A DNA stretch of 64,000 nt from Microbacterium lacticum. GTDB taxonomy: Bacteria > Actinomycetota > Actinomycetes > Actinomycetales > Microbacteriaceae. A program made the translations under genes and the position numbers. The first letter of the stretch is position 1. Each line of letters opens with the position of its first letter. Under the pieces are notes generated by a model, which made no database searches, was not told the origin of the DNA, and saw only the letters and a program-made list of their open reading frames with translations. The stretch is taken from NCBI RefSeq assembly GCF_006716815.1, contig NZ_VFPS01000001.1:248001-312000 (forward strand). Direction: 5' to 3'. Shown piece after piece: positions 55,534-64,000 of the stretch.

Positions 55534-57702
55534 ATGCCCTCGCTCACGCTCGACACGAGTCTCGTCGACGCGCTCGGGGCGAAGACGGCGGGCCTTTTCC
55601 ACCGGGCGTTCGCGATCGAGACGGTCGGCGATCTGCTGTCGCACTACCCCCGTCGCTACGCGCGGCGGGGCGAGCTGACTCCGATCGCGTCGCTGCCGCT
55701 CGGCGAGCAGGTGACGATCGTGGCGGAGGTGCGCTCGGTGTCGGTGCGCCAGATGAAGCAGCGTCGCGGCAACATCGTCGAGGTCGTCATCAGCGACGGC
55801 GCCGGCGCGCTGACGCTGACGTTCTTCAACCAGAAGTACCGGGCCGAGCAGCTGCAGGTCGGGATGCAGGGGATCTTCTCCGGCAAGGTCGGACAGTTCA
55901 AGGGGCATCAGCAGCTCGCCCATCCCGACTACCAGCTGTTCGATGACACGGATGCCGCGCGGCTCACCGCCCAGGAGCGCCAGCACACGCCGATCCCGAT
56001 CTACCCCGCCTCGAGCACCGTGGCGAGCTGGCAGATCCAGAAGGCGGTGAAGGACGTCCTCGACCGGCTCGCGCCGATCGCCGACCCGCTGCCCGAGGGC
56101 TTCCGAAGGGCCCACGCGCTCATGGACGCGGATTCCGCGCTCCGCGGCATCCACACGCCCTACGACCTCGAAGACGTCGAGCCCGCGCGCGAGACGCTGC
56201 GCATGCAGGAGGCGTTCGTCCTGCAGACGGCTCTGCTCCAGCAGCGGCAGTTCGTCCGCGCGATGTCGGCGACCGCGCGGCCCGCCGGCGACCTGCTGGC
56301 GCGCTTCGACGCCCGGCTGCCGTTCGAGCGCACCGACGACCAGCGCGCGGTCGGCGACGTGATCGCGCACGATCTCGAGGGCGACTGGCCGATGAACCGG
56401 CTCGTGCAGGGCGAGGTCGGCTCGGGCAAGACCCTCGTCGCCCTTCGCGCGATGCTGCAGGTCGCGCAGTCGGGCGGGCAGTCGGCGCTCATCGCGCCCA
56501 CCGAGGTGCTCGCGGCCCAGCACGTGCGCTCCATCGCGCGGATGCTCGGACCCGAGCTCGCCCCCGAGCTCATGCCGACCCTCCTCACCGGGCAGCTGCC
56601 GGCTGCGGAGCGCCGGAAGGCGGCCCTCCGCGCGGCGTCGGGGCAGGCCCGCATCGTCGTCGGCACGCATGCGCTGCTGAGCGCGTCGACGACCTTCGCC
56701 GACCTCGGGCTCGTCGTCATCGACGAGCAGCACCGGTTCGGCGTCGAGCAGCGCGAGACGCTCCGGGCGAAGGGCACCGCCCCGCACGTGCTCGTCCTCA
56801 CCGCGACGCCGATCCCGCGCACCGTCGCGATGACCGTGTTCGGCGACCTCGACGTGTCGACGATCCGCACCCTGCCGTCCGGACGTGCCGGCATCTCGAC
56901 CTTCGTCGCGCCCCTTGCCGAGAAGCCCGGCTGGTTCGGCCGGGTGTGGGAGCGCATCACCGAAGAGGTCGCCGCGGGGCGTCAGGCCTTCGTCGTGTGC
57001 GCCGCGATCGACGCCGAGGCGACCGCGAAGGGCGGCGACAAGGATGCCCCGGACGAGGCGCCCGTGCTCGAGGGGGAGCAGCCGCGCACGCGCTGGGGCG
57101 TCGTGCAGGTGCGCGAGCTGCTCGCCGCCATGCCCGCCTACGCGGGACTTCGCGTCGAGACCCTGCACGGCAAGATGCCGGGGGAGCAGAAGGATGCCGT
57201 CATGCAGGCGTTCGCCCGCGGCGAGATCGACGTGCTCGTCGCGACGACCGTCGTCGAGGTCGGTGTCGACGTGCCCAACGCGTCGACGATGGTGATCCTC
57301 GAGGCCGACCGGTTCGGCGTCTCGCAGCTGCACCAGCTCCGCGGTCGCGTCGGCCGCGGCGCGGTGCCCGGGCTCTGCCTGCTCGTCACCGAGGCGCCGG
57401 CCGGCACCCCCGCACGCTCGCGCGTCGACGCGGTCGCCGCGACCACCGACGGCTTCGCCCTCGCCGAGGTCGACGTCGAGCTGCGCGGCGAGGGCGACGT
57501 GCTCGGCGAGGCGCAGTCGGGGGCCAGGTCATCCCTCCGCCTCCTCCGCGTCGTCGCCGACGCCGATCTCATCGCCGTTGCGCGCGACGGCGCCGAGCGG
57601 CTGATCGAGTCCGATCCCGCGCTCCTCGACCACCCGGGCCTCGCCGATGCGCTCACCCGGCGCCTCGGGCAGCAGGAGCGCGCCGCGCTCGCGAAGAACT
57701 GA
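55534..57702 (+). CDS. recG: ATP-dependent DNA helicase RecG
   Basis: The 722-residue helicase has an amino-terminal wedge/OB domain (LLSHYPRRYARRGELTPI), Walker A GEVGSGKTL near 292, DEQH box near 398 (VIDEQHRFG), and C-terminal motifs VATTVVEVGVDVPNA and QLHQLRGRVGRG. It remodels stalled replication forks. TAGACT at 55522-55527 ends 6 nt before the ATG, so it is probably leaderless. It is divergent from the acyltransferase. Confidence 0.97.
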   Translation: MPSLTLDTSLVDALGAKTAGLFHRAFAIETVGDLLSHYPRRYARRGELTPIASLPLGEQVTIVAEVRSVSVRQMKQRRGNIVEVVISDGAGALTLTFFNQKYRAEQLQVGMQGIFSGKVGQFKGHQQLAHPDYQLFDDTDAARLTAQERQHTPIPIYPASSTVASWQIQKAVKDVLDRLAPIADPLPEGFRRAHALMDADSALRGIHTPYDLEDVEPARETLRMQEAFVLQTALLQQRQFVRAMSATARPAGDLLARFDARLPFERTDDQRAVGDVIAHDLEGDWPMNRLVQGEVGSGKTLVALRAMLQVAQSGGQSALIAPTEVLAAQHVRSIARMLGPELAPELMPTLLTGQLPAAERRKAALRAASGQARIVVGTHALLSASTTFADLGLVVIDEQHRFGVEQRETLRAKGTAPHVLVLTATPIPRTVAMTVFGDLDVSTIRTLPSGRAGISTFVAPLAEKPGWFGRVWERITEEVAAGRQAFVVCAAIDAEATAKGGDKDAPDEAPVLEGEQPRTRWGVVQVRELLAAMPAYAGLRVETLHGKMPGEQKDAVMQAFARGEIDVLVATTVVEVGVDVPNASTMVILEADRFGVSQLHQLRGRVGRGAVPGLCLLVTEAPAGTPARSRVDAVAATTDGFALAEVDVELRGEGDVLGEAQSGARSSLRLLRVVADADLIAVARDGAERLIESDPALLDHPGLADALTRRLGQQERAALAKN

Positions 57703-57783
57703 CCCGCCGGCGGCTGCCGAGCCCGGGCATACCGGGGCGACGCGGGCGCGGGGCAGCGTGGGCCGACCGATAGGCTGGATGCC

Positions 57784-58281
57784 ATGAACAACCGCATCGC
57801 GGTCGTCCCGGGTTCGTTCGACCCGCCGACGCTGGGGCACCTCGACGTCATCCGCCGCGCGGCGGCGCTCTACGACGAGCTGCACGTGCTCGTCGTGCAC
57901 AACCCCGGCAAAGAGGCGATGCTGCCGATCGCGCAGCGCCTGAGCCTGCTCGAGCAGTCCATCGCCGAGGAGCAGATCGACGGCAACGTCATCGTCGCCT
58001 CGTGGAGCATGGGCCTGCTCGTCGACTATGCCGAGGACGTGGATGCCGGGGTGCTCGTCAAAGGCATCCGTTCGCAGGTCGACGTCGCCTACGAGACGCC
58101 GATGGCGATCGTCAACCGCCACCTCGCCGCGATCGAGACCGTGTTCCTCCTGCCCGACCCGGCGCACGCGCTCGTGTCGAGCTCGCTCGTGCGGCAGGTC
58201 GCGGCGCTCGGCGGCGACGTGTCGCCGTTCGTGCCGGGGGCCGTCGCGCGCTTCCTCGACACCGGGTCGCGCGGGCGCTGA
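57784..58281 (+). CDS. coaD: Phosphopantetheine adenylyltransferase
   Basis: The 165-residue enzyme has [18 protein letters not shown] at the amino terminus (TxGH nucleotide-binding motif) and the SSSLVR block near residue 137. It makes dephospho-CoA from phosphopantetheine and ATP. TAGGCT ends 7 nt before the ATG. The order recG-coaD-yceD-rpmF is conserved in actinobacteria. Confidence 0.96.
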   Translation: MNNRIAVVPGSFDPPTLGHLDVIRRAAALYDELHVLVVHNPGKEAMLPIAQRLSLLEQSIAEEQIDGNVIVASWSMGLLVDYAEDVDAGVLVKGIRSQVDVAYETPMAIVNRHLAAIETVFLLPDPAHALVSSSLVRQVAALGGDVSPFVPGAVARFLDTGSRGR

Positions 58282-58318
58282 CGGCCCGCGCCCAGCCGGC
58301 GGCGGCTACCATTGCCGG

Positions 58319-58891
58319 GTGGCAAGAAAGCATGTGAACGGTCCGTTCTCCTTCCCGGTGCGAGACATCCTGCACCGCTCGGGGGAGATGCGCGAGCTCG
58401 AGATCGACACGCCCGCTCCGGAGAAGTGGGGCGAGGGTCTCGTGTCGGTCGCCGAGGGCGAGTCGGTCGAGGCGAGCGTCCGACTCGAAGCGGTGCACGA
58501 AGGCATCCTGGTCACCGCCGACGTCGCCACACGCTACACCGGCGTGTGCGGACGGTGCCTCACCGACGTCGCCGAGCCGGTCGAAGTCGAGATTCAGGAG
58601 CTCTTCGGGTATTCTGGAGATGAAGCGGCTGACTTCGAAGTTCAAGACGACCACGTGGATCTTGAAACTCTGGTCAGGGATTCGATCGTCCTGTCGCTTC
58701 CGTTCCAGCCGGTGTGCCAGCCGGACTGCCCCGGCCTTGATCCGGCCACGGGCGAGAAGCTGGTTCCAGGCGCCGAGCCGGAAGCCCCGATCGATGAGCG
58801 TTGGAATGCGCTGGCCGCGCTGAAGGCCGACACCCCAGACCCAGACGACGAGGCCGCGCGCCCCGCCGCCTCACACACAGAGAAGAGCTAG
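58319..58891 (+). CDS. yceD: YceD/DUF177-family protein
   Basis: The GTG at 58319 gives 190 residues; TACCAT ends 6 nt before it. Paired cysteine motifs CGRC near 82 and CQPDC near 140 are typical of the family. YceD is almost always co-transcribed with rpmF and is implicated in 23S rRNA handling in bacteria and plants. Here rpmF follows by 2 bp. Confidence 0.92.
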   Translation: MARKHVNGPFSFPVRDILHRSGEMRELEIDTPAPEKWGEGLVSVAEGESVEASVRLEAVHEGILVTADVATRYTGVCGRCLTDVAEPVEVEIQELFGYSGDEAADFEVQDDHVDLETLVRDSIVLSLPFQPVCQPDCPGLDPATGEKLVPGAEPEAPIDERWNALAALKADTPDPDDEAARPAASHTEKS

Positions 58892-58893
58892 TC

Positions 58894-59103
58894 ATGGCAG
58901 GTAACCCCCCGAAGCGGAAGGTCTCCCGCTCGAACACCCGCTCGCGCCGCGCGCAGTGGAAGGCCGAGCCGGTCGCCCTCGTCAAGACCGTCGAGAACGG
59001 CAAGGTCGTCTACAGCCGGCCGCACCAGGCGAAGGTCGTCACCGACTCGCAGGGCACCGAGCTGTTCCTCGAGTACAAGGGCCGCAAGGTCGCCGACATC
59101 TGA
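58894..59103 (+). CDS. rpmF: 50S ribosomal protein L32
   Basis: The 69-residue basic protein starts MAGNPPKRKVSRSNTRSRRA, the usual L32 amino terminus. It carries no Zn-finger cysteines, so it is the zinc-independent (C-minus) type. It lies between yceD and rnc. Confidence 0.96.
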   Translation: MAGNPPKRKVSRSNTRSRRAQWKAEPVALVKTVENGKVVYSRPHQAKVVTDSQGTELFLEYKGRKVADI

Positions 59104-59114
59104 TCGACGCGGCC

Positions 59115-59825
59115 GTGACGGACGCGAAGATCGCACGCGGCGCTCTCCCTGAGACGCTGCGCCTCACCGACAAGCTCGGGGTCGACATCGACCCCGAGCT
59201 TCTGTCGCTCGCCCTGACGCACCGCTCGTTCGCGTACGAGAACGGCGGCGCGCCGCACAACGAGCGCCTCGAGTTCCTCGGCGACTCGGTCCTCGGCCAG
59301 GCGGTCACGGTGCACCTGTTCACGACGCACCCCGACCTCGACGAGGGCTCGCTCGCCAAGCGCCGCGCGAGCGTCGTCTCCACGGTCGCGCTCGCCGAGG
59401 TCGCCCGCACGATCGGGCTCGGCGAGCACATCCGACTCGGTCGCGGCGAAGACCAGACCGGCGGACGCGACAAGGACTCGATCCTCGCCGACACGACCGA
59501 GGCCGTGATCGGTGCCGCCTACCTCTCCGCCGGTACCGAGGCGGCGACTGCGCTCGTGCTGCGCCTCGTGGCGCCGCTCCTCGACGACCCCGAGCGCTAC
59601 GGCGCCGCGATGGACCCGAAGACGAGCCTGCAGGAGCTCGCCGCGCGCCTCGGCCAGCCGGTGCCGGTCTACACGGTCGAGGCCGAGGGCCCCGACCACC
59701 ATCGTCAGTTCACCGCGACCGTGGCGGTCGGCGACGTCGCGCGCCAGGGCGTCGGGTCGAGCAAGAAGCAGGCCGAGATGGCCGCGGCGCTCACGCTTTG
59801 GCACGCGCTCTCCGAGCGCGCCTGA
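59115..59825 (+). CDS. rnc: Ribonuclease III
   Basis: From the GTG at 59115 it has 236 residues. NERLEFLGDSVLG near residue 48 is the catalytic signature with acidic metal ligands, and the C-terminal double-stranded RNA-binding domain ends with GSSKKQAEMAAALTLW. It processes rRNA precursors and cuts structured RNAs. It starts 11 bp after rpmF. Confidence 0.95.
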   Translation: MTDAKIARGALPETLRLTDKLGVDIDPELLSLALTHRSFAYENGGAPHNERLEFLGDSVLGQAVTVHLFTTHPDLDEGSLAKRRASVVSTVALAEVARTIGLGEHIRLGRGEDQTGGRDKDSILADTTEAVIGAAYLSAGTEAATALVLRLVAPLLDDPERYGAAMDPKTSLQELAARLGQPVPVYTVEAEGPDHHRQFTATVAVGDVARQGVGSSKKQAEMAAALTLWHALSERA

Positions 59826-59830
59826 CCCCG

Positions 59831-60751
59831 ATGCCGGAGCTTCCCGAGGTCGAGGTCGTCCGCGCGGGTCTCGCACCCGCCGTCGTGGGCGCCCGGATCG
59901 CGCAGGTCACCGTCGCCGACGAGCGGGCGCTGACCCGTCACGCCGGCGATGCCGCCTCGTTCGAGGAGGCGCTGCGCGGGCGCGCGATCACCGCGGCCGC
60001 GCGGCGCGGCAAGTTTCTCTGGCTGCCGCTCGAAGTCACGTCGAATGACGGACACGGCGACCTCGGTGAAGCCATCGTCGGACACCTGGGCATGAGCGGT
60101 CAGCTGCTGCTGCGCGCCCCGGGCGCGGCCACCGAACGTCATGAGCGGGTGCGCATCGACATCGAGCATCCCGTGCACGGCGAGCTCGCACTCGTCTTCG
60201 CCGATCAGCGCACGTTCGGGTCGCTCGCGATCGACCACCTGGTGCCGTCCCCCGACTCCGCACCCGGCGGATGGGGCACGGATGCCCCAGCGACGCCCTC
60301 CCAGGTCGCGCACATCGCCCGCGACCCGCTCGACGACGCGTTCTCCGATGCGCGGTTCTCCCGCACCGCGCGGGCCAAGGGGTCGGCCGTCAAGCGCGTG
60401 CTCCTCGACCAGACCGTCGTGAGCGGCATCGGCAACATCTATGCCGACGAGGCGCTCTGGGCGGCGCGGATCCATCCCGAGACACCGGCATCCGATCTGT
60501 CGGCGCGCGCCGTGTCGCGGCTGCTCGCGGAGGTCCGCGCCGTGCTGCTGAAGGCGCTGGCCGAGGGCGGCACGAGCTTCGACGCGCAGTACGTCAACGT
60601 CAACGGCCAGGCGGGTTACTTCGCGCACTCCCTGAATGCGTACGGCGGCGGCGGGCAGCCGTGCCCGCGATGCGGCCGTCCGATCGTGCGCGAGCAGTTC
60701 ATGAACCGCTCGAGTCACTTCTGCCCGCACTGCCAGCGGCTGTCGCGCTGA
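59831..60751 (+). CDS. mutM: Formamidopyrimidine-DNA glycosylase
   Basis: The 306-residue protein begins MPELPEVE, with the catalytic Pro2 and Glu3. GHLGMSGQLL follows near 78, and the C-terminal zinc finger CPRCGRPI...CPHCQR is complete. It removes oxidised guanine from DNA. It starts 5 bp after rnc, in the usual rnc-mutM-smc neighbourhood. Confidence 0.96.
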   Translation: MPELPEVEVVRAGLAPAVVGARIAQVTVADERALTRHAGDAASFEEALRGRAITAAARRGKFLWLPLEVTSNDGHGDLGEAIVGHLGMSGQLLLRAPGAATERHERVRIDIEHPVHGELALVFADQRTFGSLAIDHLVPSPDSAPGGWGTDAPATPSQVAHIARDPLDDAFSDARFSRTARAKGSAVKRVLLDQTVVSGIGNIYADEALWAARIHPETPASDLSARAVSRLLAEVRAVLLKALAEGGTSFDAQYVNVNGQAGYFAHSLNAYGGGGQPCPRCGRPIVREQFMNRSSHFCPHCQRLSR

Positions 60752-60766
60752 CCGTGCGGACCGTGG

Positions 60767-61577
60767 TCAGTCGAGCGTCCGCTGCCACGCGCCGCCGATC
60801 GCGATCGGCGTGAACCCGAGCGCCTCGTTGACGTCGAGCATCGGCCGGTTCTCCTCGGCGTTGAAGGTCGAGATGAACGGCGACGTCGGCACGGTCTCGC
60901 GCCAGTGCAGGATGTTCGCGCACTTGACGATCGTGCCCAGGCGCCGGCCGCGGTGCTCGCGGACGACGAGCGTGCCCCACTGGTGGGTCGGCCTCGTGCG
61001 GTCGCTGCCGATCGCCAGCTCGTTGTAGGCGACGACGGTGCCGGTCGGCTCGTGGACGACCGCCGCCACCGACACGAGCATCCCCGCGGCGGCGAGCCGC
61101 GCCTCGCGCCGGCGCACCGTCGAGCGGCACACCGCCGAACCCGGTCGGCGACGGCAGCATCGGCAGACCGGTGTCCGTCGCGTGCGTCGCGTACGTCTGG
61201 AGCGTGGTGCGGCCGAGCAGGCGGGCGGCCTCCTCGAGCGCGGCGAGCAGCGCCGTCTCGATGCCGGTGCCGCGGGATTCGGGAGCGACGCCGAGCTCGA
61301 ACTCTAGCTCGGTCGCGGCGGCCGCCTGCGGTCCCTCATAGATGAGTGCCCCGACCACGACCTCATCGCGCCGCGCGACGAGGCCGCCGTGCAACGTGTC
61401 GGTCTGATCCTGCCAGCCGGGGAGCGTCTCGGCGGCGTCCCTTCGCAGGTGGTCGCTGCCGATGTCGAACGCGACGCTGCGGTTGAGCACCTCCGCGGCC
61501 GCGACGAAGTCACGGGCGTCGGGGCCGTCGATCGTGCGCGGCACGGCGATCGGGGTGAGGGTGAGCGTGTCGATCAT
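60767..61577 (-). pseudogene. GNAT acetyltransferase, deleted and frameshifted paralogue
   Basis: The amino-terminal part from 61577 (MIDTLTLTPIAVPRTIDG to SPTGFGGVP) matches the first GNAT domain of the upstream gene. The C-terminal part in another frame (61132-60767: [17 protein letters not shown] to [16 protein letters not shown]) matches its second domain. About 95 residues between the two halves are missing, and the frame changes at the junction near 61090-61140. It overlaps the intact gene by 4 bp, so it arose as a tandem duplicate in one operon. Confidence 0.8.
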
Positions 61578-62656
61578 TCCAGAACCTTCTTCCAGGCGCC
61601 GTTGTAGGCGACGGGCACGAAGCCGATCGCCTCGTTGATGTCGAGCATCGGCCGGTTCTCCTCGGCGTTGTAGGTGATCACCTTGGGGGAGCGCGGCGCG
61701 ATGCCGCGGCGCCAGACGGTGAGCCCGGCGCACTTGACGAGCTGGCCGAGCTTGTGACCGCGGTGCTCGCGCAGCACGAGCGTGTCTTCCTGGTGGCTCG
61801 CCGCCGCCGGGTCGTGGCCGATCACCAGTTCGTTGAAGGCGACGAGCTCGCCGGTGGCGACGTGCTGCGCTGCGGTGACGAGCATCGTGCGCCCGCCGTC
61901 GAGGGTCTTGCGGTCGTGCCGGGCGACCCGCTCGGCATCCCACACCTCCTCGTCGAACTCGAGGGCGCCCGCGGGCGTGTCGGTCGACATGCGCGACTTC
62001 ATCCAGGCGTACGCGGCGACGTGCTCCGCGGGTGTCGGCAGCTGCCACTGCACGACGCGGTAGCCCGTCGCCTTCGCCTCGGCGGCGGCGAGGAGGCGCG
62101 CGACGTCTGGGGCGGATGCCTCCAGATCCAGCGCGCTCTCGCGCTCGATCTGCTCGAGGGTGTAGCCGTTTCGCAGGTAGAACCGCGCGGCCCGGTCTTC
62201 GGGGATCGAGCCGAACCCCGTCGGGGGTTCGAGGCGCGAGCCCGGGGCATCCGGATGCTGCGTCCACGACTGCAGCACCGTGCGGCCGTGTTCGCGCGCC
62301 TTCTCCTCGATCAGGCGGTAACCGGCCGTGCCGATGCCGCGGCCCTGGTGTGCGCGGAGCAGTTCGATCAGCCAGAACGCGGCGCGGGAGCCCTCCTCGA
62401 GGGGAAGGTCGACGCTGACGCGACCGACGATCTCGCCGTCCACGACGGCGACCCACACGTACCGGATCTCCTCCGGGCTCGGCTGGTAGTGCGGCAGCAG
62501 CTCTTCGGGAGTGAGGGCGTCGTCATCGGTGCCGGCGATCTCGCGGTACACCTCGTTGCGCACCCGCGTGAACTCGCGGAACTCGTCGGCGTCCGAGGCA
62601 TCCATCGATGCCGGAATGGTCAGGGGGCGGAACTCGACGTCCGTCGGTTCGGTCAT
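61574..62656 (-). CDS. Two-domain GNAT N-acetyltransferase
   Basis: The 360-residue protein starts MTEPTDVEFRPLTI after AAAGGAA. It has two acetyl-CoA-binding GNAT motifs, HQGRGIGTAGYRL near residue 108 and REHRGHKLGQLVKCA near 296, so it is a fused tandem-domain enzyme like mycothiol synthase-type proteins. The C-terminal [19 protein letters not shown] is conserved in the group. The substrate is unknown. Confidence 0.88.
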   Translation of the reverse strand: MTEPTDVEFRPLTIPASMDASDADEFREFTRVRNEVYREIAGTDDDALTPEELLPHYQPSPEEIRYVWVAVVDGEIVGRVSVDLPLEEGSRAAFWLIELLRAHQGRGIGTAGYRLIEEKAREHGRTVLQSWTQHPDAPGSRLEPPTGFGSIPEDRAARFYLRNGYTLEQIERESALDLEASAPDVARLLAAAEAKATGYRVVQWQLPTPAEHVAAYAWMKSRMSTDTPAGALEFDEEVWDAERVARHDRKTLDGGRTMLVTAAQHVATGELVAFNELVIGHDPAAASHQEDTLVLREHRGHKLGQLVKCAGLTVWRRGIAPRSPKVITYNAEENRPMLDINEAIGFVPVAYNGAWKKVLE

Positions 62657-62729
62657 GAGTGTTTCCTTTGGGTGTGGTCGAAGGAGATCCCGCAGCGGGA
62701 TGCCGGAGGCCGGCACCCCGCGTGCGGAA

Positions 62730-62858
62730 TCAGAGGAAGGGACGCAGCTGCAGCAGTCGCTGCCAGGACTGCTCGCGCTGCAGGCGGTCGCGCTGGGCGA
62801 GCCGCAGGCGGCGCTGGTCGTAATCGGAGAGGTCGAAACTCGACGTCGAGGTGCGCAT
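62730..62858 (-). CDS. Small ORF of 42 residues, function unknown
   Basis: The ATG at 62858 opens a frame reading MRTSTSSFDLSDYDQRRL and continuing Arg/Gln/Leu-rich to LLQLRPFL. It looks like a basic amphipathic helix. A weak AAAGAG lies upstream. It is between the GNAT gene and the next small ORF on the same strand, and could be co-transcribed with them. Confidence 0.5.
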   Translation of the reverse strand: MRTSTSSFDLSDYDQRRLRLAQRDRLQREQSWQRLLQLRPFL

Positions 62859-63061
62859 GAGGATGCTCTTTCACGGGAAGGTGCGAGACGGGACGCCTCG
62901 CGGGCGGTGTGGCTTCGCGACGGAGGTCTCGGACGGAGACCTCGCGATGCGGGGATGCCGGGCTGCGGCGGACGTGCGCGCAGAGCGCACGGAAGGGCGG
63001 CTGCGGACGGTGCGCGCCGAAGCGTCATGCCCTGAAAAGGGCAGAGCTCGCGGGCGAACCG

Positions 63062-63172
63062 TTAGCAGGCGGCCGCGCGGAAAGCGTCGAAGGAGACGGC
63101 CCCTGCGAACGCGGAGAGAGGAGCGAACGCTCGTGCTTCGACTGCTTCGGTGACGGTGGTGATCATCATCAT
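63062..63172 (-). CDS. Small ORF of 36 residues with ideal ribosome site
   Basis: AAAGGAGGTCCCTGAC precedes an ATG that opens [16 protein letters not shown] and ends FRAAAC. The ribosome site is among the best in the window. The peptide is hydrophobic, ends in cysteine, and has no known relative. It lies 130 bp before the smc start on the opposite strand, at the head of the sORF-GNAT transcript. It could be a leader or a small functional peptide. Confidence 0.55.
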   Translation of the reverse strand: MMMITTVTEAVEARAFAPLSAFAGAVSFDAFRAAAC

Positions 63173-63301
63173 GTCAGGGACCTCCTTTCTCTACTTCTGA
63201 CGCGATCTGTGACACTAGCGCCGAATCGCGGCGCGCGTCAAGGGGAGAGTGCGGCGCGTCCGCTAGCGTGGAGGCGAACCCCGCCCGTGGAGGACACCCG
63301 A

Positions 63302-64000
63302 ATGCACTTGAAGAGCCTGACGATGAAGGGCTTCAAGTCGTTCGCGCAGCCGACGACGTTCGCGCTCGAACCCGGCGTCACGTGCATCGTCGGGCCCAAC
63401 GGCTCGGGCAAGTCGAACGTCGTCGACGCGCTCGCCTGGGTCATGGGGGAGCAGGGGGCGAAGACCCTCCGCGGCGGCAAGATGGAGGATGTCATCTTCG
63501 CCGGCACCTCGACGCGCGGACCGCTCGGCCGGGCCGAGGTGCAGCTGACGATCGACAACGCCGACGGCGCGCTGCCGATCGAGTACAGCGAGGTCACGAT
63601 CAGTCGGACGCTCTTCCGCAACGGCACGAGCGAGTACGCGATCAACGGCGAGAGCTGTCGTCTGCTCGACGTGCAGGAGCTGCTCAGCGACTCGGGTCTC
63701 GGCCGTGAGATGCACGTCATCGTCGGTCAGGGGCGCCTGGACAGCGTGCTGCAGGCGAGCCCCGAAGACCGCCGGGGCTTCATCGAAGAGGCCGCGGGAA
63801 TCCTCAAGCACCGCCGGCGCAAGGAGAAGACCCTTCGCAAGCTCGAAGCGATGCAGGCGAACCTCACCCGGCTGAGCGACCTCGCCGGCGAGCTGCGCCG
63901 GCAGCTCAAACCCCTCGGCAAGCAGGCCGAGATCGCCCGCGAGGCCGCCACCATCGCGGCCGTCGTCCGCGACGCGAAGGCGCGCCTCTACGCCGACGAG
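63302..64000 (+). CDS. smc: Chromosome segregation protein SMC, amino-terminal fragment
   Basis: The first 233 residues start [20 protein letters not shown] with Walker [21 protein letters not shown] near 32. Further along are the [20 protein letters not shown] block (SMC/RecF type) and the beginning of the first coiled coil ([20 protein letters not shown]). The gene runs off the window. SMC organises and compacts the chromosome. The rnc-mutM-smc order is conserved. Confidence 0.96.
   Translation, partial: MHLKSLTMKGFKSFAQPTTFALEPGVTCIVGPNGSGKSNVVDALAWVMGEQGAKTLRGGKMEDVIFAGTSTRGPLGRAEVQLTIDNADGALPIEYSEVTISRTLFRNGTSEYAINGESCRLLDVQELLSDSGLGREMHVIVGQGRLDSVLQASPEDRRGFIEEAAGILKHRRRKEKTLRKLEAMQANLTRLSDLAGELRRQLKPLGKQAEIAREAATIAAVVRDAKARLYADE

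Overview
The window is high-GC DNA with the gene content and order of a Gram-positive actinobacterium of the family Microbacteriaceae, most likely Microbacterium or a close relative. The pointers are a tkt-tal-pgi-zwf-opcA-pgl block, a sufBD-Rieske-sufC-sufT cluster, ctaA and ctaB, yceD-rpmF-rnc-mutM-smc, frequent leaderless promoters and abundant AbiEi/DUF559-type proteins. The genus call is inference from gene content and style; no 16S gene is present.

Layout. 1-7.5 kb (minus strand): glycolysis/pentose-phosphate operon with 4-bp stop/start overlaps. 7.7-11.4 kb: haem O and haem A synthases around an AbiEi/DUF559 gene flanked by palindromic repeats. 11.6-15.8 kb: Fe-S cluster assembly operon. 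15.8-19.4 kb: class V aminotransferase/LysR divergent pair, then gltX. 19.4-22.7 kb: a frameshifted GT39 glycosyltransferase with an IS481-family element inserted just upstream of it. 22.9-30.0 kb: a small genomic island whose ends are the 3' part of tRNA-Gln(CTG), duplicated as a 36-bp imperfect repeat. It carries an uncharacterised two-gene module, a second IS481 copy, an integrase remnant, an AbiEi/AbiEii toxin-antitoxin pair, a pRiA4b ORF-3-like gene and a Fic toxin with a small antitoxin. 30.0-37.4 kb: PAP2 and PAP2/diacylglycerol kinase proteins, a DUF262/DUF1524 (GmrSD-type) protein, a possible 2OG-Fe(II) oxygenase behind a DtxR-like box, and a giant heptad-repeat membrane protein. 37.7-41.8 kb: fructose PTS operon (deoR-type regulator, fruK, fruA, ptsH). 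42-46.1 kb: MBL hydrolase, tRNA-Glu, sigma factor/DUF4349 pair, and terC behind a probable yybP-ykoY Mn2+ riboswitch. 46.2-52.7 kb: leuCD behind a leucine leader peptide, then murA, plsC, gpsA, ddl. 52.7-60.8 kb: DUF3515/thiL, rsmD, acyltransferase, recG, coaD, yceD-rpmF-rnc-mutM. 60.8-64 kb: tandem GNAT genes (one decayed), two small ORFs, and the start of smc.

Most of the window is ordinary chromosomal core. The accessory part is the tRNA-Gln island with its stacked defence or addiction modules, the two IS481 copies and the palindromic repeat family. The most interesting regulatory structures are the leu leader, the overlapping divergent leaderless promoters of DUF3515 and thiL, and the recurrent -10 hexamers placed 6-7 nt before start codons. 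Several genes (GT39, DUF4349, second GNAT) carry frameshifts or deletions; some may be sequencing errors in GC-rich tracts.
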